64,000 nucleotides of DNA, from positions 3,844,001-3,908,000 of the forward strand of contig NC_013037.1 of assembly GCF_000023125.1 (NCBI RefSeq), read 5' to 3'. A program made the position numbers and the translations under genes. How positions within the stretch are numbered: position 1 is the stretch's first letter; each line of letters starts with the position of its first letter. A model generated the notes under the pieces. It did no database searches. It was given only the letters and a program-made list of their open reading frames with translations, and had not been told where the DNA came from. The DNA comes from Dyadobacter fermentans DSM 18053. GTDB taxonomy: Bacteria > Bacteroidota > Bacteroidia > Cytophagales > Spirosomataceae. Shown one piece after another: positions 50,742 through 60,281 of the stretch.

Positions 50742-53030
50742 ATGAACATTAAGGACATTGTGAATCGCGACATTGTCAACCTGACAAATTGCGAAAGTGA
50801 ACCCATCCATATACCAGGCAGTATCCAACCCCACGGCTTTTTGCTGGGGATTAAAAAAGGAGATTTCAGAATTGAGTTCTGCAGTGCCAACACTGCAGAC
50901 TTTATAGGCGCAGGCCCCGAGAAACTGCTCGGCAAATACATTGCAAAAGTCTTCCCCGAGGAACAAGCATCACTCTTCGCGTCATATGCTAATGAGGAAG
51001 TGATCGACCCGGCCAAACCGTTCGTATTCATACTGCACGGCACCTCGTTTAACACCACCGTGCACCAGAGCGGCGATAATGTGATCATGGAACTCGAGCC
51101 GTTCCCGGACGGCACGCTGCAATTGCCTAACCTGTACACACAAACCCGGAACTTCGTGTCGATCATGGAGAAGTCTACCGGCTTGCTGGACCTCTGCCAG
51201 GAGGTTGCGGACGAAACGCGCAGCATTACCGGCTATGATCGTGTGATGATCTATCGCTTCGACGAACAATACAATGGGGAAGTGATCGCCGAAAGCCGGC
51301 GTGAAGACCTTGTGTCGTTTGCGAACCAAAAATACCCGCATACCGACATTCCCGTTCAGGCGCGCGAGCTGTATATCCGCAACCCGCTGCGCGTGATCGC
51401 CGACATTAATTACCAACCGGTGCCGCTGCTGACGATTGACGATTCGTCCGCCAAAGGCAACCATTCGCTCGACCTCAGCCTGTCTATTCTCCGAAGCGTA
51501 TCGCCGATCCATATTGAATATCTCAAAAATATGGGTGTGGGCGCAACGCTGACGATCTCGCTGCTGCAAAATCAGAAACTGTGGGGGCTGATCACGTGCC
51601 ATCATTATGCACCGAAGATATTGCCGCACTATACACGCCTTTCCGCATTGCTGCAAGGGCATTTCCTCACTTCCCAGATCTCGGTGCGCGAAGTGGCCGA
51701 GGAGTACAAGATAGGCGAGGAAGTGGATAAAGCCCTGGTAGAATCGCTTACCATTCTCCACCAAACGGAGAACTTCATGGAAGCCTGCTACGAATCCGCG
51801 TCGTTGCTGAAACTCGCCAATGCCACCGGCGCTGCCATTTATTATGATGGCAAACTGTACACCAACGGGCTCGTCCCACCGGATGCCGACTTGCTCGCAT
51901 TGTTTTCGTTCCTGTCGAATGCCTACCCGAACCAGAGTGTTGAGACCGACAATCTGATCGACATTTATCCGGCGGCCAGGGATATTTCCAAATATGCGGC
52001 CGGCGTCGTATTCCATTCGATGATTTCCGGTGGAAACGACGGGATATTGTGGCTGCGGCAAGAAAAAGTGGAGACCATCAAATGGGCAGGAAACCCCGAC
52101 AAAGCGGTTTTGAAGAATGAAGACGGCAACCGGCTTTCGCCGCGCAAGTCTTTTGAGCTCTGGGCGGAAATTGTGAAGGACAAGAGCATGCCTTGGCGGA
52201 AATCGGAGATCAATGCCGCTTCCAGCTTCTCGTATGCATTGCAGAAGCACATCAATTACCGCGTGATCCGGGCGCAGGAAGATCAGAACAGGGCGCTCAA
52301 CGAGGAGTTGAAGCTTGCCAACAAGGAGCTATCCAACCTCAACTGGATTTCCACGCACGATTTGAAAGAACCGCTGCGCAAAATCCAGATTTTCGCATCC
52401 AAGGTGCTCGACCGTGAAGACCCGGACCTATCCATGCAAGTGAAGGATTCGGTGGAGAGAATGCGCTTCGCAGCTGAAAAAATGCAGGTGCTGATCGAGG
52501 ACATCCTCACCTATTCGAAGGCCGGCAATATGGAGAAGGTGTTCGTCCGCACCGACCTGAACGAAGTGCTTACTCATGTACTAAGCGAACTGGAAGAAAA
52601 CATCGAGGAAAAGGGCGCTTCGGTACAGGCCGACAACCTCCCGGCGATCGAGATCATTCCGTTCCAGGTGCACCAGCTGTTTATCAACCTGGTTAGCAAT
52701 GCCATTAAATTTGTAAAAATCGACCGAAAGCCGGAAATCAGGATCACAACTAGCATTGTCGCCGGCGAAAACGTGCCCGACGGCAAAGGAACGAGGGGAC
52801 AGCAGTACCATGCCATTGCGTTCCACGACAACGGGATCGGTTTCGAAAAAGAATATGAGCACCGGATTTTTGACATTTTCCAACGCCTTCACCCGGCCCA
52901 CAAATATCCGGGAACAGGTATAGGGCTGGCCATTTGTAAGAAGATCATGGAAAATCACCGCGGATTCATCGACGCCACGTCGGTGTTTGGCGAAGGCTCC
53001 GTTTTCACCATCTATTTTCCCGCCAAATAG
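50742..53030 (+). CDS. Bacteriophytochrome histidine kinase
   Basis: A 762-aa red/far-red light sensor. The PAS domain has C17 (LTNCESEPIHIPGSIQPHG), the expected biliverdin-binding cysteine before PAS. The GAF domain has the knot-partner and chromophore contacts, including YPHTDIPVQARELYIRNPLR and a CHHYAPK histidine. The PHY tongue has the canonical PRKSFELW and the following MPWRKSEINAA. The transmitter follows: WISTHDLKEPLRKI with the phospho-histidine (about 535), LVSNAIKF, and the G box PGTGIGLAICKKIMENH. All parts for light-driven signalling are present. Encoded with its own heme oxygenase and receiver, ending at a strong terminator. Confidence 0.96.
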   Translation: MNIKDIVNRDIVNLTNCESEPIHIPGSIQPHGFLLGIKKGDFRIEFCSANTADFIGAGPEKLLGKYIAKVFPEEQASLFASYANEEVIDPAKPFVFILHGTSFNTTVHQSGDNVIMELEPFPDGTLQLPNLYTQTRNFVSIMEKSTGLLDLCQEVADETRSITGYDRVMIYRFDEQYNGEVIAESRREDLVSFANQKYPHTDIPVQARELYIRNPLRVIADINYQPVPLLTIDDSSAKGNHSLDLSLSILRSVSPIHIEYLKNMGVGATLTISLLQNQKLWGLITCHHYAPKILPHYTRLSALLQGHFLTSQISVREVAEEYKIGEEVDKALVESLTILHQTENFMEACYESASLLKLANATGAAIYYDGKLYTNGLVPPDADLLALFSFLSNAYPNQSVETDNLIDIYPAARDISKYAAGVVFHSMISGGNDGILWLRQEKVETIKWAGNPDKAVLKNEDGNRLSPRKSFELWAEIVKDKSMPWRKSEINAASSFSYALQKHINYRVIRAQEDQNRALNEELKLANKELSNLNWISTHDLKEPLRKIQIFASKVLDREDPDLSMQVKDSVERMRFAAEKMQVLIEDILTYSKAGNMEKVFVRTDLNEVLTHVLSELEENIEEKGASVQADNLPAIEIIPFQVHQLFINLVSNAIKFVKIDRKPEIRITTSIVAGENVPDGKGTRGQQYHAIAFHDNGIGFEKEYEHRIFDIFQRLHPAHKYPGTGIGLAICKKIMENHRGFIDATSVFGEGSVFTIYFPAK

Positions 53031-53055
53031 CCGCTCCGTAAGTGAGTACATTGTT

Positions 53056-53099
53056 CCTCAGCTTCGCCATCGACAAGGCGGTGCTGGGGATTTTTTTTG
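53056..53099 (+). terminator. Terminator of the phytochrome operon
   Basis: CCTCAGCTTCGCC pairs imperfectly with GGCGGTGCTGGGG around ATCGACAA and is followed by ATTTTTTTTG. It begins 25 bases after the phytochrome stop. Confidence 0.85.
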
Positions 53100-53198
53100 T
53101 ACTCAAAAACCCTCCCTAGTGACGCACAAGCGGTTCCGCGTTCCCTCGCATGCTGGTATTAAATTATTATAACAGCATCACAAAAAACTGTAAACCAA

Positions 53199-54299
53199 AT
53201 GTCAGTAGCCGCAGCCCTGGAAATGCCAACCGACGAGCCTGTGATCACGGCCCGGCAGTTTAAAAAGCTCAGAAAAAATCCCGCATTGGCCGCCGAAGCC
53301 GCGGGACTACATTATATACAGTCGGCCGACGCCCCCGGCTATACCCGGAAAGGCAAAGCGCCGCGCTTCTACTACACCGATGCCGCCGGTCAGCGCTGCA
53401 AGGACCCGGAGACGATCAAGCGCATCCGGTCGCTCGTGCTGCCGCCTGCCTGGACGGACGTGTGGATCAGCGCAGATGCGGACACGCATTTGCAGGCCAC
53501 GGGCATCGACGCCGCCGGCCGCAAGCAGTACCGCTACCATCCCTACTGGAACCTGGTGCGGAACCAGGCGAAATATTACAAACTGCTCATGTTCTCCGAG
53601 GCATTGCCCGTGCTGCGCGAGCAGGTGGAGCACGATTTGCGCAAGCGCGATTTCGACCTGTCCAAGGTGATTGCGCTGGTGATCAAGCTAATGGACAAAA
53701 CCTGCATTCGCGTGGGTAACCAGCGCTACAAGGTGCGCCACGGCTCATCGGGCATTACCACCCTCGACGCCCGTTGCGCAACCGTCACGGGCAGCCGCAT
53801 CCGCTTTATGTTCAAAGGAAAGAAAGGTATCCAACAGGACATTACCCTCCGCGACAAGCAGCTTGCCCGACTGGTGAAACAATGCAAGGAAATGCCCGGA
53901 AAGCGGTTGTTTCAATACATTAATGAAAACGGCGGCAAATGCGCGCTGAATGCACAACAGGTGAACGACTACATCCGCCGCCACACGGGAGCAAGTTTCT
54001 CCGCCAAGGATTTCCGGACCTGGATGGGCACCGTCACTGCGTTTGAATACCTGAGCCACCAGGAAAAAGCCGCGTCACAGCGCCAGCTTACCCGCACGCT
54101 GAACTCCTGCCTCGACGCCGTAGCTGCCCATCTGGGCAATACCCGGGCTGTTTGCAAAAAATATTACGTGCATCCTGCTGTTTTCAGGGCTTATGAGAAC
54201 AACCGCATTCAACGGTTTTTGAACAAACAAGTGGAAGAAGCCGCCCATTTCTCCGAAACCGAGCAATATGTGCGGGCATTGCTGGCACGGCCGTCCTGA
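53199..54299 (+). CDS. DNA topoisomerase IB (poxvirus-type)
   Basis: A 366-aa type IB topoisomerase that relaxes supercoils by a 3'-phosphotyrosyl step. Catalytic residues visible: R171 (CIRVGNQRY), a lysine in FKGKKG (about 207-209), R273 (DFRTWMG), and the nucleophile Y323 in CKKYYVHPAVFRAY. The N-terminal domain (ITARQFKKLRKNP, APRFYYTDAAGQRCKD, VWISADADTHLQATGIDAAG) matches bacterial members of usual length. Bacterial TopIB is accessory and horizontally spread. It is read in the same direction as the phytochrome operon but is separated from it by a terminator. Confidence 0.94.
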   Translation: MSVAAALEMPTDEPVITARQFKKLRKNPALAAEAAGLHYIQSADAPGYTRKGKAPRFYYTDAAGQRCKDPETIKRIRSLVLPPAWTDVWISADADTHLQATGIDAAGRKQYRYHPYWNLVRNQAKYYKLLMFSEALPVLREQVEHDLRKRDFDLSKVIALVIKLMDKTCIRVGNQRYKVRHGSSGITTLDARCATVTGSRIRFMFKGKKGIQQDITLRDKQLARLVKQCKEMPGKRLFQYINENGGKCALNAQQVNDYIRRHTGASFSAKDFRTWMGTVTAFEYLSHQEKAASQRQLTRTLNSCLDAVAAHLGNTRAVCKKYYVHPAVFRAYENNRIQRFLNKQVEEAAHFSETEQYVRALLARPS

Positions 54300-54491
54300 C
54301 GCTCCGTGCCGGTGCAATGCAGAGCGACGAGGACGGCTTCTCACCCGCCGGGCAATATCTCCTACATATACGCAGCCGGTAATGTGTGTCAGAAACCGTT
54401 TTAAGCGGCTTTTGAAAATTTGGCACAGCATTTGAAAGTGATGCAACTGTTTACAAATAAAACTTGTCACAAACTTTAACATCGACTAATC

Positions 54492-54959
54492 ATGGAAACC
54501 AATGAAAATTTGATTGAAGTATTAAATGATCTGATCCGAATCAATAACGACCGCGTGGACGGCTACGAAAAAGCGCTCAGCGAGGTTGAAGACATAGATC
54601 TGGACCTGAGAGGGATCTTCCAGAAAATGGCCAACGAAAGCCGTGAAAATATCAATGAATTGAGCGCCGAAGTCCGCAACATGGGCGGCGAGGTGGCAAC
54701 AGGTACCACTACTTCTGGTAAAATTTACCGCGTGTGGATGGATATCAAAGCTACATTCACAGGCCACGACCGCACATCGGTGCTCGAAAGCTGTGAATAT
54801 GGCGAGGACGCAGCGCAAGAAGCCTACGACGACGCCTTGGCTACCGACGCCGATCTACCGGTGGACATCCGCCAGCTGATCGCCAACCAGAAAGCCGGGT
54901 TGCTCGAATCACATAATCTGATCAAGAAATACCGCGACTTGCACCAGGCAGTCAACTAA
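54492..54959 (+). CDS. PA2169-family four-helix-bundle protein (DUF2383)
   Basis: A 155-aa helical protein. It begins ENLIEVLNDLIRINNDRVDG, followed by GIFQKMANESRENINELSAEVR, then TSGKIYRVWMDIKATFTGHD and a final IRQLIANQKAGLLESHNLIK. This is the DUF2383 ferritin-like four-helix bundle found in many bacteria, usually linked with stress or stationary phase. A conserved metal site cannot be judged by eye. No signal peptide. It ends before a terminator. Confidence 0.9.
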   Translation: METNENLIEVLNDLIRINNDRVDGYEKALSEVEDIDLDLRGIFQKMANESRENINELSAEVRNMGGEVATGTTTSGKIYRVWMDIKATFTGHDRTSVLESCEYGEDAAQEAYDDALATDADLPVDIRQLIANQKAGLLESHNLIKKYRDLHQAVN

Positions 54960-54987
54960 GACAATCCTATATAACGCTTGTAAGAAA

Positions 54988-55016
54988 AATGGGTGAGACC
55001 GGAAGGCTCACCCATT
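54988..55016. terminator. Bidirectional hairpin terminator
   Basis: AATGGGTGAG (54988-54997) pairs with CTCACCCATT (55007-55016) around ACCGGAAGG, between the DUF2383 gene and the convergent lolA-like gene. Confidence 0.85.
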
Positions 55017-55040
55017 GCTATTTCTGCTATTTTCAAGAAA

Positions 55041-55697
55041 CTATCGCAGGTCCACTACTTCGACACCCGGATATTGCTTTGCGTTGAAAGCGAAGAAATT
55101 GTCAGCCACATTCACGTCGGGCACGAACTGGTCGACTTTGTAGGTCACTTCCTGGCCATTCTTCTGGAAAATCTTCCAGCTGCTGATCGACTTGTCGGCT
55201 TTATTCACTTCGATCTGCACCTTGTTCACCTGGCTGTTTTTATTGGTCGACGTGAGCTCCACCACTTCCAGCGCTTTTCCGGCTTCCTGTTTTTCCTTTA
55301 CAAATGCGGATTTGAAGCCCTTTTTGTATGCGGTGTAAATCTTGGTTGGATCGAGGTCGCCGCCGGCAGCGGGGTCAAAGTCCTGCAAATTCACTTCGTT
55401 GGTTTCTTTGATATATGTCGCCATCAGTTTACCGTCGTTAAAGATCTCCTGACCTGCCATTTTCAGCCTGAACTTCGTCCCCTTCACGGTCGCTTCTCCT
55501 TTCAGCGGCTTCTCTCCTTTTGAAATATAGGTAAAAAGTGCCTTAAAGGATTTGATCTTCTGGTACTTGCTGCTCATGGCATCGAGAATGGCTGCTGATT
55601 TTTTATCGCCCTGCGCGTTGGAAACGAACGGGTTCAACAGGAACATAGCCATTACCGCAAGCAAACAAGCACTTCTCTTCAAATTTCTCATATTCAA
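55041..55697 (-). CDS. lolA: Outer-membrane lipoprotein carrier LolA-like protein
   Basis: A 218-aa periplasmic protein with a signal peptide (hydrophobic LLAVMAMFLLNPFVSNAQ). The LolA fold is indicated by YQKIKSFKALFTYISKGEK, KFRLKMAGQEIFNDGKLMATYI, TNEVNLQDFDPA and a C-terminal ISSWKIFQKNGQEVTYKVD. It should carry lipoproteins to the outer membrane. It lies 95 bases downstream of ftsK, as often seen in Bacteroidota (ftsK-lolA), so the two may share a transcript. Confidence 0.88.
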   Translation of the reverse strand: MNMRNLKRSACLLAVMAMFLLNPFVSNAQGDKKSAAILDAMSSKYQKIKSFKALFTYISKGEKPLKGEATVKGTKFRLKMAGQEIFNDGKLMATYIKETNEVNLQDFDPAAGGDLDPTKIYTAYKKGFKSAFVKEKQEAGKALEVVELTSTNKNSQVNKVQIEVNKADKSISSWKIFQKNGQEVTYKVDQFVPDVNVADNFFAFNAKQYPGVEVVDLR

Positions 55698-55792
55698 TCG
55701 TTTAAATACAAACTAAGGTTATTACAACGGGGTTTTAAGTGAAATATTTGAATTTTAGACCTGATAACGCGGCCATGGTTTAATGGCATGGC

Positions 55793-58357
55793 CTAGCTTA
55801 CGCCCATTACCCGAAGGTGTTCTTCGAGCATGTTAAGATCGTGGAACATGACGTCGCGCGCCTTGCTGCCTGTGAACGGACCTACCACACCCAAAACTTC
55901 CAGCTGGTCCATAATGCGCCCTGCGCGGTTGTAGCCCAATTTCATTTTCCGCTGAATGAGGGAAGTGCTGCCTTGCTGATGTGTCACGATCAGGCGGGCG
56001 GCATCCGGCAGCAGGCTGTCGAAATCATCGGGATTGAGCTCCGCTTTACCTTCCGCGGCGTCGTCGCCTTCATATTCCGGCAATGCGTAGGCTTCGTCGT
56101 AACCGCGCTGGCCGCCGATGTACTCGCAAATGTCCTCGATTTCGCGGGTGTCGATGAACGGACATTGCAGGCGGATCACTTCGGAGTTGATCGCCAGGAG
56201 CATATCTCCCTGCCCCACCAGCTGTTCGGCACCGCCCATGTCGAGGATCGTACGGGAGTCGATGCTGGATGTTACCCGGAACGACAAGCGCGCCGGGAAG
56301 TTGGCTTTGATCAAACCTGTGATAACTTTCACCGATGGCCGCTGCGTCGCTACCACGAGGTGAATACCTACCGCACGCGCAAGCTGCGCAAGGCGGGCGA
56401 TCGGTGTTTCTACTTCCTTGCCGGCCGTCATCATCAAGTCGGCCAACTCGTCGATCACGAGCACGATATAAGGCAGGAAGCGGTGTCCTTTCTCGGGGTT
56501 CAACCGCCGTGCGGCAAATTTCGCATTGTATTCTTTCAGGTTCCGCACCGCCGCCTCTTTCAGGAGGTCATAGCGCGAATCCATTTCAATACAAAGGGAA
56601 TTCAATGTAAAAATCACCTTTTTGGTATCGGTAATGATCGCCTCTTCCGCATTCGGGAGCTTGGCCAGGAAGTGTCTTTCCAGCTTGTTGAAGAGCGTCA
56701 GTTCCACCTTTTTCGGGTCAACGAGCACGAATTTCAGCTCTGCCGGGTGTTTTTTGTAGATCAATGAGGCCAGGATCACGTTCAAACCCACCGACTTTCC
56801 TTGCCCGGTCGCACCCGCCATGAGCAAGTGGGGCATTTTGGCCAGATCGGCAATGTGAATGTCGTTTGAAATGGTTTTACCCAAAACGATCGGCAAATCG
56901 TAGTTCGATTTCTGAAAGCGCTCATTGGCCAGCACCGACCGTGCAAAAACCGTCTCCCGGTTCTTGTTTGGCACCTCGATACCGATCGTTCCGCGGCCGG
57001 GCATCGGTGCGATAATCCGGATTCCGAGCGCCGCAAGGCTCAGTGCAATGTCGCCTTCGAGGTTTTTGATCTTCGAAATCCGTACGCCCGCTTCCGGGAT
57101 GATTTCATAAAGCGTTACCGTCGGACCGATCGTCGCTTTGATTTTCGAAATGTTAATACCATAACTGCCAAGCGTGTCGACAATCTTGGTTTTATTACTT
57201 TCCAGCTCCTCCTGACTTACTTTTTCATGCTGGTTTTCGATCACCTCGTTCAGCAGGTCGATTGTCGGGAAATGGTATTGCGGCAGGTCAAGCATCGGAT
57301 CATATTGCCCGAACTCGCGCAGAATGGACGCATTCACATCCTCATCCTCAAATTCTTCTTCGGCCGGCTCATTCGCATGGGTGGTATCCTCCACTTCCAG
57401 CTCCAGCAGCGGTTCCGAAGGCACCGCCGAAACTTCCATCGGCATCACGGGCAGTTCCATCGCCACGGCCGGCGCCACCGGCGTCTGGATGGTTACGGGC
57501 AATACCGCCGCCGGATGCGGCGCCACGAGCGGCGCTTCTTGCTCAGTTTCCAGGTCGTCGTCCGGCTGTTCCTCCGGTGTCAGTACCTCGTCGTCGTACG
57601 TATCATTCACTACCGATACAAACGGGCTTTCCGGCACTGCCGGCTCCTCCGGTGCAGCTTGCGGCGCAGACTCTTCTCCTGCATTGGCCGCTGCCGGCTC
57701 GGGTTTGGCGTGTTTGGCCTGCCACGACTCATATTTGTCGCGTACATCGTAGAAGAACACGGCAAACACAAACAATGCAAACAGAATCGGGATCACGCTT
57801 CCCCATTTGAGCCAGTCGAACAACGAAACGTTCACGAGGTAGCCGAAGCCCCCGGACAGGAAGCTCAGCGTATTCTCGTTATTGCTCATGAGCACAATAT
57901 AGCCCATCAGCACGCTTACCCATAATGTGAAAAAGATCGCTTCCTTGGTCGTTTTGCTCAGCGGCAATATTTCCCGGCCGAATGCCATTTTCCAGCCCGC
58001 CACAAATGGCACGAGCGGCAATAGCAATGCGCCGATTCCGAACCAGCGGTAGACGAAAATGTGCGAAACCACCGCACCGAGCACGCCCAGGAAGTTGCGG
58101 GTTTGCCGCCCGGCGTCACGGATCGACTGATTCCCCAGGCCATCGAGCACGCTCTGGTCGGACAGACCGGTGGCGATGTAGGAGAAAAAGGATGTTTCCA
58201 GGATTAATCCCAGAATGATAAAGAATGTGCCCCAGGCCAGCGTATTCTTCGGGCTGGTGAAAATGTGTTCCCAATCGAGGGATACACGAAGCCGGGGAGC
58301 GGCGGCCTCCTCCGGTTTCTGGCGCTGTGTGTTACCTCTTGGCTTATTGACTGACAT
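55793..58357 (-). CDS. ftsK: DNA translocase FtsK
   Basis: An 854-aa chromosome-segregation motor. The N-terminus (about 30-210) has four membrane helices, beginning TLAWGTFFIILGLILETS. An acidic/proline linker follows (210-340). The motor starts about 390: KATIGPTVTLYEIIPEAGV, Walker A GATGQGKSVGLN (about 515), Walker B YIVLVIDELADLM (about 635), and RLAQLARAVGIHLVVATQRP. The C-terminal gamma winged helix (QQGSTSLIQRKMKLGYNRAGRI) recognises KOPS-like sites. It pumps DNA to the dif site at division. Followed by lolA. Confidence 0.96.
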   Translation of the reverse strand: MSVNKPRGNTQRQKPEEAAAPRLRVSLDWEHIFTSPKNTLAWGTFFIILGLILETSFFSYIATGLSDQSVLDGLGNQSIRDAGRQTRNFLGVLGAVVSHIFVYRWFGIGALLLPLVPFVAGWKMAFGREILPLSKTTKEAIFFTLWVSVLMGYIVLMSNNENTLSFLSGGFGYLVNVSLFDWLKWGSVIPILFALFVFAVFFYDVRDKYESWQAKHAKPEPAAANAGEESAPQAAPEEPAVPESPFVSVVNDTYDDEVLTPEEQPDDDLETEQEAPLVAPHPAAVLPVTIQTPVAPAVAMELPVMPMEVSAVPSEPLLELEVEDTTHANEPAEEEFEDEDVNASILREFGQYDPMLDLPQYHFPTIDLLNEVIENQHEKVSQEELESNKTKIVDTLGSYGINISKIKATIGPTVTLYEIIPEAGVRISKIKNLEGDIALSLAALGIRIIAPMPGRGTIGIEVPNKNRETVFARSVLANERFQKSNYDLPIVLGKTISNDIHIADLAKMPHLLMAGATGQGKSVGLNVILASLIYKKHPAELKFVLVDPKKVELTLFNKLERHFLAKLPNAEEAIITDTKKVIFTLNSLCIEMDSRYDLLKEAAVRNLKEYNAKFAARRLNPEKGHRFLPYIVLVIDELADLMMTAGKEVETPIARLAQLARAVGIHLVVATQRPSVKVITGLIKANFPARLSFRVTSSIDSRTILDMGGAEQLVGQGDMLLAINSEVIRLQCPFIDTREIEDICEYIGGQRGYDEAYALPEYEGDDAAEGKAELNPDDFDSLLPDAARLIVTHQQGSTSLIQRKMKLGYNRAGRIMDQLEVLGVVGPFTGSKARDVMFHDLNMLEEHLRVMGVS

Positions 58358-58398
58358 TTATTTCAATTCCGGGATGCGTGAAGTGCTGTGTTTCGATT

Positions 58399-59430
58399 TT
58401 ACTTCCTGACCAATGCCTTGCAGATTCTGCTGACCACACCGGGCCCTTCGTAAATAAAGCCGGTATAAAGCTGAATCAGGCCGGCACCTGCATTTATTTT
58501 TTCCAAAGCGTTTCCGGGAGTAGCGATACCGCCGACTCCGATAACGGGAAATGCATGGTTGGATTGTTCACAAAGGTAACGAATAACTTCCGTCGACCGA
58601 TGCGTGAGCGGCGCGCCGCTCAATCCACCCGCACCTATCTGCGCCACTTCGGCTTTATCGGTTACAAGCCCCTCGCGGCTGATCGTCGTGTTCGTCGCGA
58701 TTACGCCTGCAATGCCTGTTTCCTTCACAATATCGATAATATCATCCAATTGACTAGTGGTAAGGTCCGGCGCAATTTTCAGGAAAATCGGTTTCGGGTT
58801 TACCCGCTCCTTGTTTTTCGCTTGCAGTTCTTTCAGGATTTCCGTCAATGGCCCTTTCTCCTGCAAATCCCGCAGGCCGGGTGTGTTGGGCGAGCTTACA
58901 TTCACTACAAAATAATCTACCACGTCGAAAAGCTCGCGGAAGCAGATGAGGTAATCGCTCAATGCCTGTTCGTTGGGAGTATCCTTGTTTTTCCCGATGT
59001 TTCCCCCGACAAGGATTTTAGATTTCCGTTTTGCCAGCTTGGCGGCAGCTACCTGCACACCTTTGTTATTGAAGCCCATGCGGTTAATCAGCGCCTTGTC
59101 CTTTTTGAGGCGGAAGAGCCGCGGCTTGTCATTTCCCGGCTGAGGGCGCGGCGTCACCGTTCCGATCTCGATATAGCCGAAACCAAGCGCCTCCAACTGA
59201 TCCACCATTTCGGCATTCTTATCAAACCCCGCCGCGAGTCCTACCGGGTTACGAAACCGCAAACCGGCCACTTCCTGCACCAGGCTCGGGTGCTCGTACG
59301 TGTACATAGCACGTATGATCTGCGGCATGAAAGGAATCTTGAAAGCGAAATGAAGCACCTCGCACACAAAATGGTGAATGCGCTCAGCGTCAAACAAAAA
59401 AAGTATAGGGGAAATGAGGATCTTATACAT
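58399..59430 (-). CDS. pyrD: Dihydroorotate dehydrogenase (quinone)
   Basis: A 343-aa class 2 enzyme that oxidises dihydroorotate to orotate at the membrane. The N-terminal helices ([18 protein letters not shown]) are the membrane-associated part. FMN and active-site regions: [31 protein letters not shown], and the catalytic serine in [13 protein letters not shown] (about 177-189), which marks class 2. [19 protein letters not shown] near the end binds the FMN phosphate. The ftsK start lies 41 bases past its stop, so it may be transcribed with ftsK. Confidence 0.96.
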   Translation of the reverse strand: MYKILISPILFLFDAERIHHFVCEVLHFAFKIPFMPQIIRAMYTYEHPSLVQEVAGLRFRNPVGLAAGFDKNAEMVDQLEALGFGYIEIGTVTPRPQPGNDKPRLFRLKKDKALINRMGFNNKGVQVAAAKLAKRKSKILVGGNIGKNKDTPNEQALSDYLICFRELFDVVDYFVVNVSSPNTPGLRDLQEKGPLTEILKELQAKNKERVNPKPIFLKIAPDLTTSQLDDIIDIVKETGIAGVIATNTTISREGLVTDKAEVAQIGAGGLSGAPLTHRSTEVIRYLCEQSNHAFPVIGVGGIATPGNALEKINAGAGLIQLYTGFIYEGPGVVSRICKALVRK

Positions 59431-59508
59431 CCTGCAAAAATAGAATCTTTCGCAGGAAGGCGGGGGGAGGTGAGGGAATTTTATTTCTAAAACTTTCCGA
59501 GGTTATGA

Positions 59509-60195
59509 TCAGCTGCCGCTACGCTTTTTACCGATTCTTTCGAGCAACTCGTCTATCATCAACACATCGTGCAAATCTTTGGGCCGCCTGGCAAGTATCT
59601 TCAGTTCTCTCAGGTCATTGATATGTATAAAATGAATTGTCTGACCTTCAACTGTGAGAAATTCCCTGGCACGGCTCCGGCAAATATCATAGTCAATGCA
59701 AAAGTGAACAACTGTCATCACATCAATGGGCCCAGCCAATCGAATGTGCTGCGCCTGCAAAAAATCGACTTCTCTCAATCTTGCGATTTCATATTCATCG
59801 TAACCAAGTATTATCAGCGTTTTGACGAATCTTTCTTTATTCTCATTAGTAGGCCTTACCCAAACGTCGGCGTCTCGCGTGTATCGCGCGATACCATGCA
59901 TTGCCAGTGCCAGCCCGCCGATCAGCATGTATTCCAATTCATTTTCGGCGGCGGCTTTTACAAATTTGAGAAATTCAACATCTTCAACGTCCATAGGTTT
60001 AGAGAGAATCAGCTTTTTAACAGTGTCTGGATAGCGCATATCTTCCCCGATCTCCCGAAACAGTAGCCGATGGAACCTCCTTAGTTTCCAATAGGATTCC
60101 CACCGTTCTTCGAGACTGGATTCGATATTCATTTCCAGTTGGTCCTGATCGAGTTCCTCGAACGAATCAAAGACCTTAATCTTTTTCCTTTCCAT
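59509..60195 (-). CDS. Nucleotidyltransferase-fold protein with N-terminal extension
   Basis: A 228-aa protein; the start is set at 60195 (MERKKIKVF), because the longer frame from 60279 adds 28 unrelated hydrophobic residues. Residues 1-80 are helical and resemble small antitoxin-like proteins (IKVFDSFEELDQDQLEMNIE, then SLEERWESYWKLRRFHRLL). Residues 85-215 look like a minimal nucleotidyltransferase: YMLIGGLALAMHGIARYTRDADVWV, with the aspartates D-x-D after the GG-A motif. In other Bacteroidota these two parts often occur as separate neighbouring genes. It could be a fused antitoxin/nucleotidyltransferase of the AbiEii/MNT type; no partner is seen. A -7 box lies 21 bases upstream. Confidence 0.7.
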   Translation of the reverse strand: MERKKIKVFDSFEELDQDQLEMNIESSLEERWESYWKLRRFHRLLFREIGEDMRYPDTVKKLILSKPMDVEDVEFLKFVKAAAENELEYMLIGGLALAMHGIARYTRDADVWVRPTNENKERFVKTLIILGYDEYEIARLREVDFLQAQHIRLAGPIDVMTVVHFCIDYDICRSRAREFLTVEGQTIHFIHINDLRELKILARRPKDLHDVLMIDELLERIGKKRSGS

Positions 60196-60215
60196 AATTG
60201 AACGTTGCCTATAAA

Positions 60216-60223
60216 CAAATATA
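60216..60223 (-). promoter_or_regulatory. Candidate -7 box (TATATTTG)
   Basis: On the minus strand TATATTTG lies 21 bases upstream of the ATG at 60195, a good TAnnTTTG match. It supports 60195 as the start of the nucleotidyltransferase-fold gene and its transcription separate from the hexosaminidase gene. Confidence 0.5.
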
Positions 60224-60230
60224 ACCAAAA

Positions 60231-60258
60231 AAAGCACCCCTGTTCCCAGGGATGCTTT
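60231..60258 (-). terminator. Terminator of the GH20 gene
   Basis: On the minus strand AAAGCATCCCTG pairs with CAGGGGTGCTTT around GGAA and is followed by TTTTGG. It lies 23 bases after the hexosaminidase stop. Confidence 0.9.
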
Positions 60259-60281
60259 CACAAATGTGCAAACTAACATAC

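Noticed and set aside
60196..60279. Longer N-terminus of the nucleotidyltransferase-fold gene
   Set aside because: It overlaps the GH20 terminator and the -7 box at 60216-60223, so it is unlikely to be transcribed as coding DNA.
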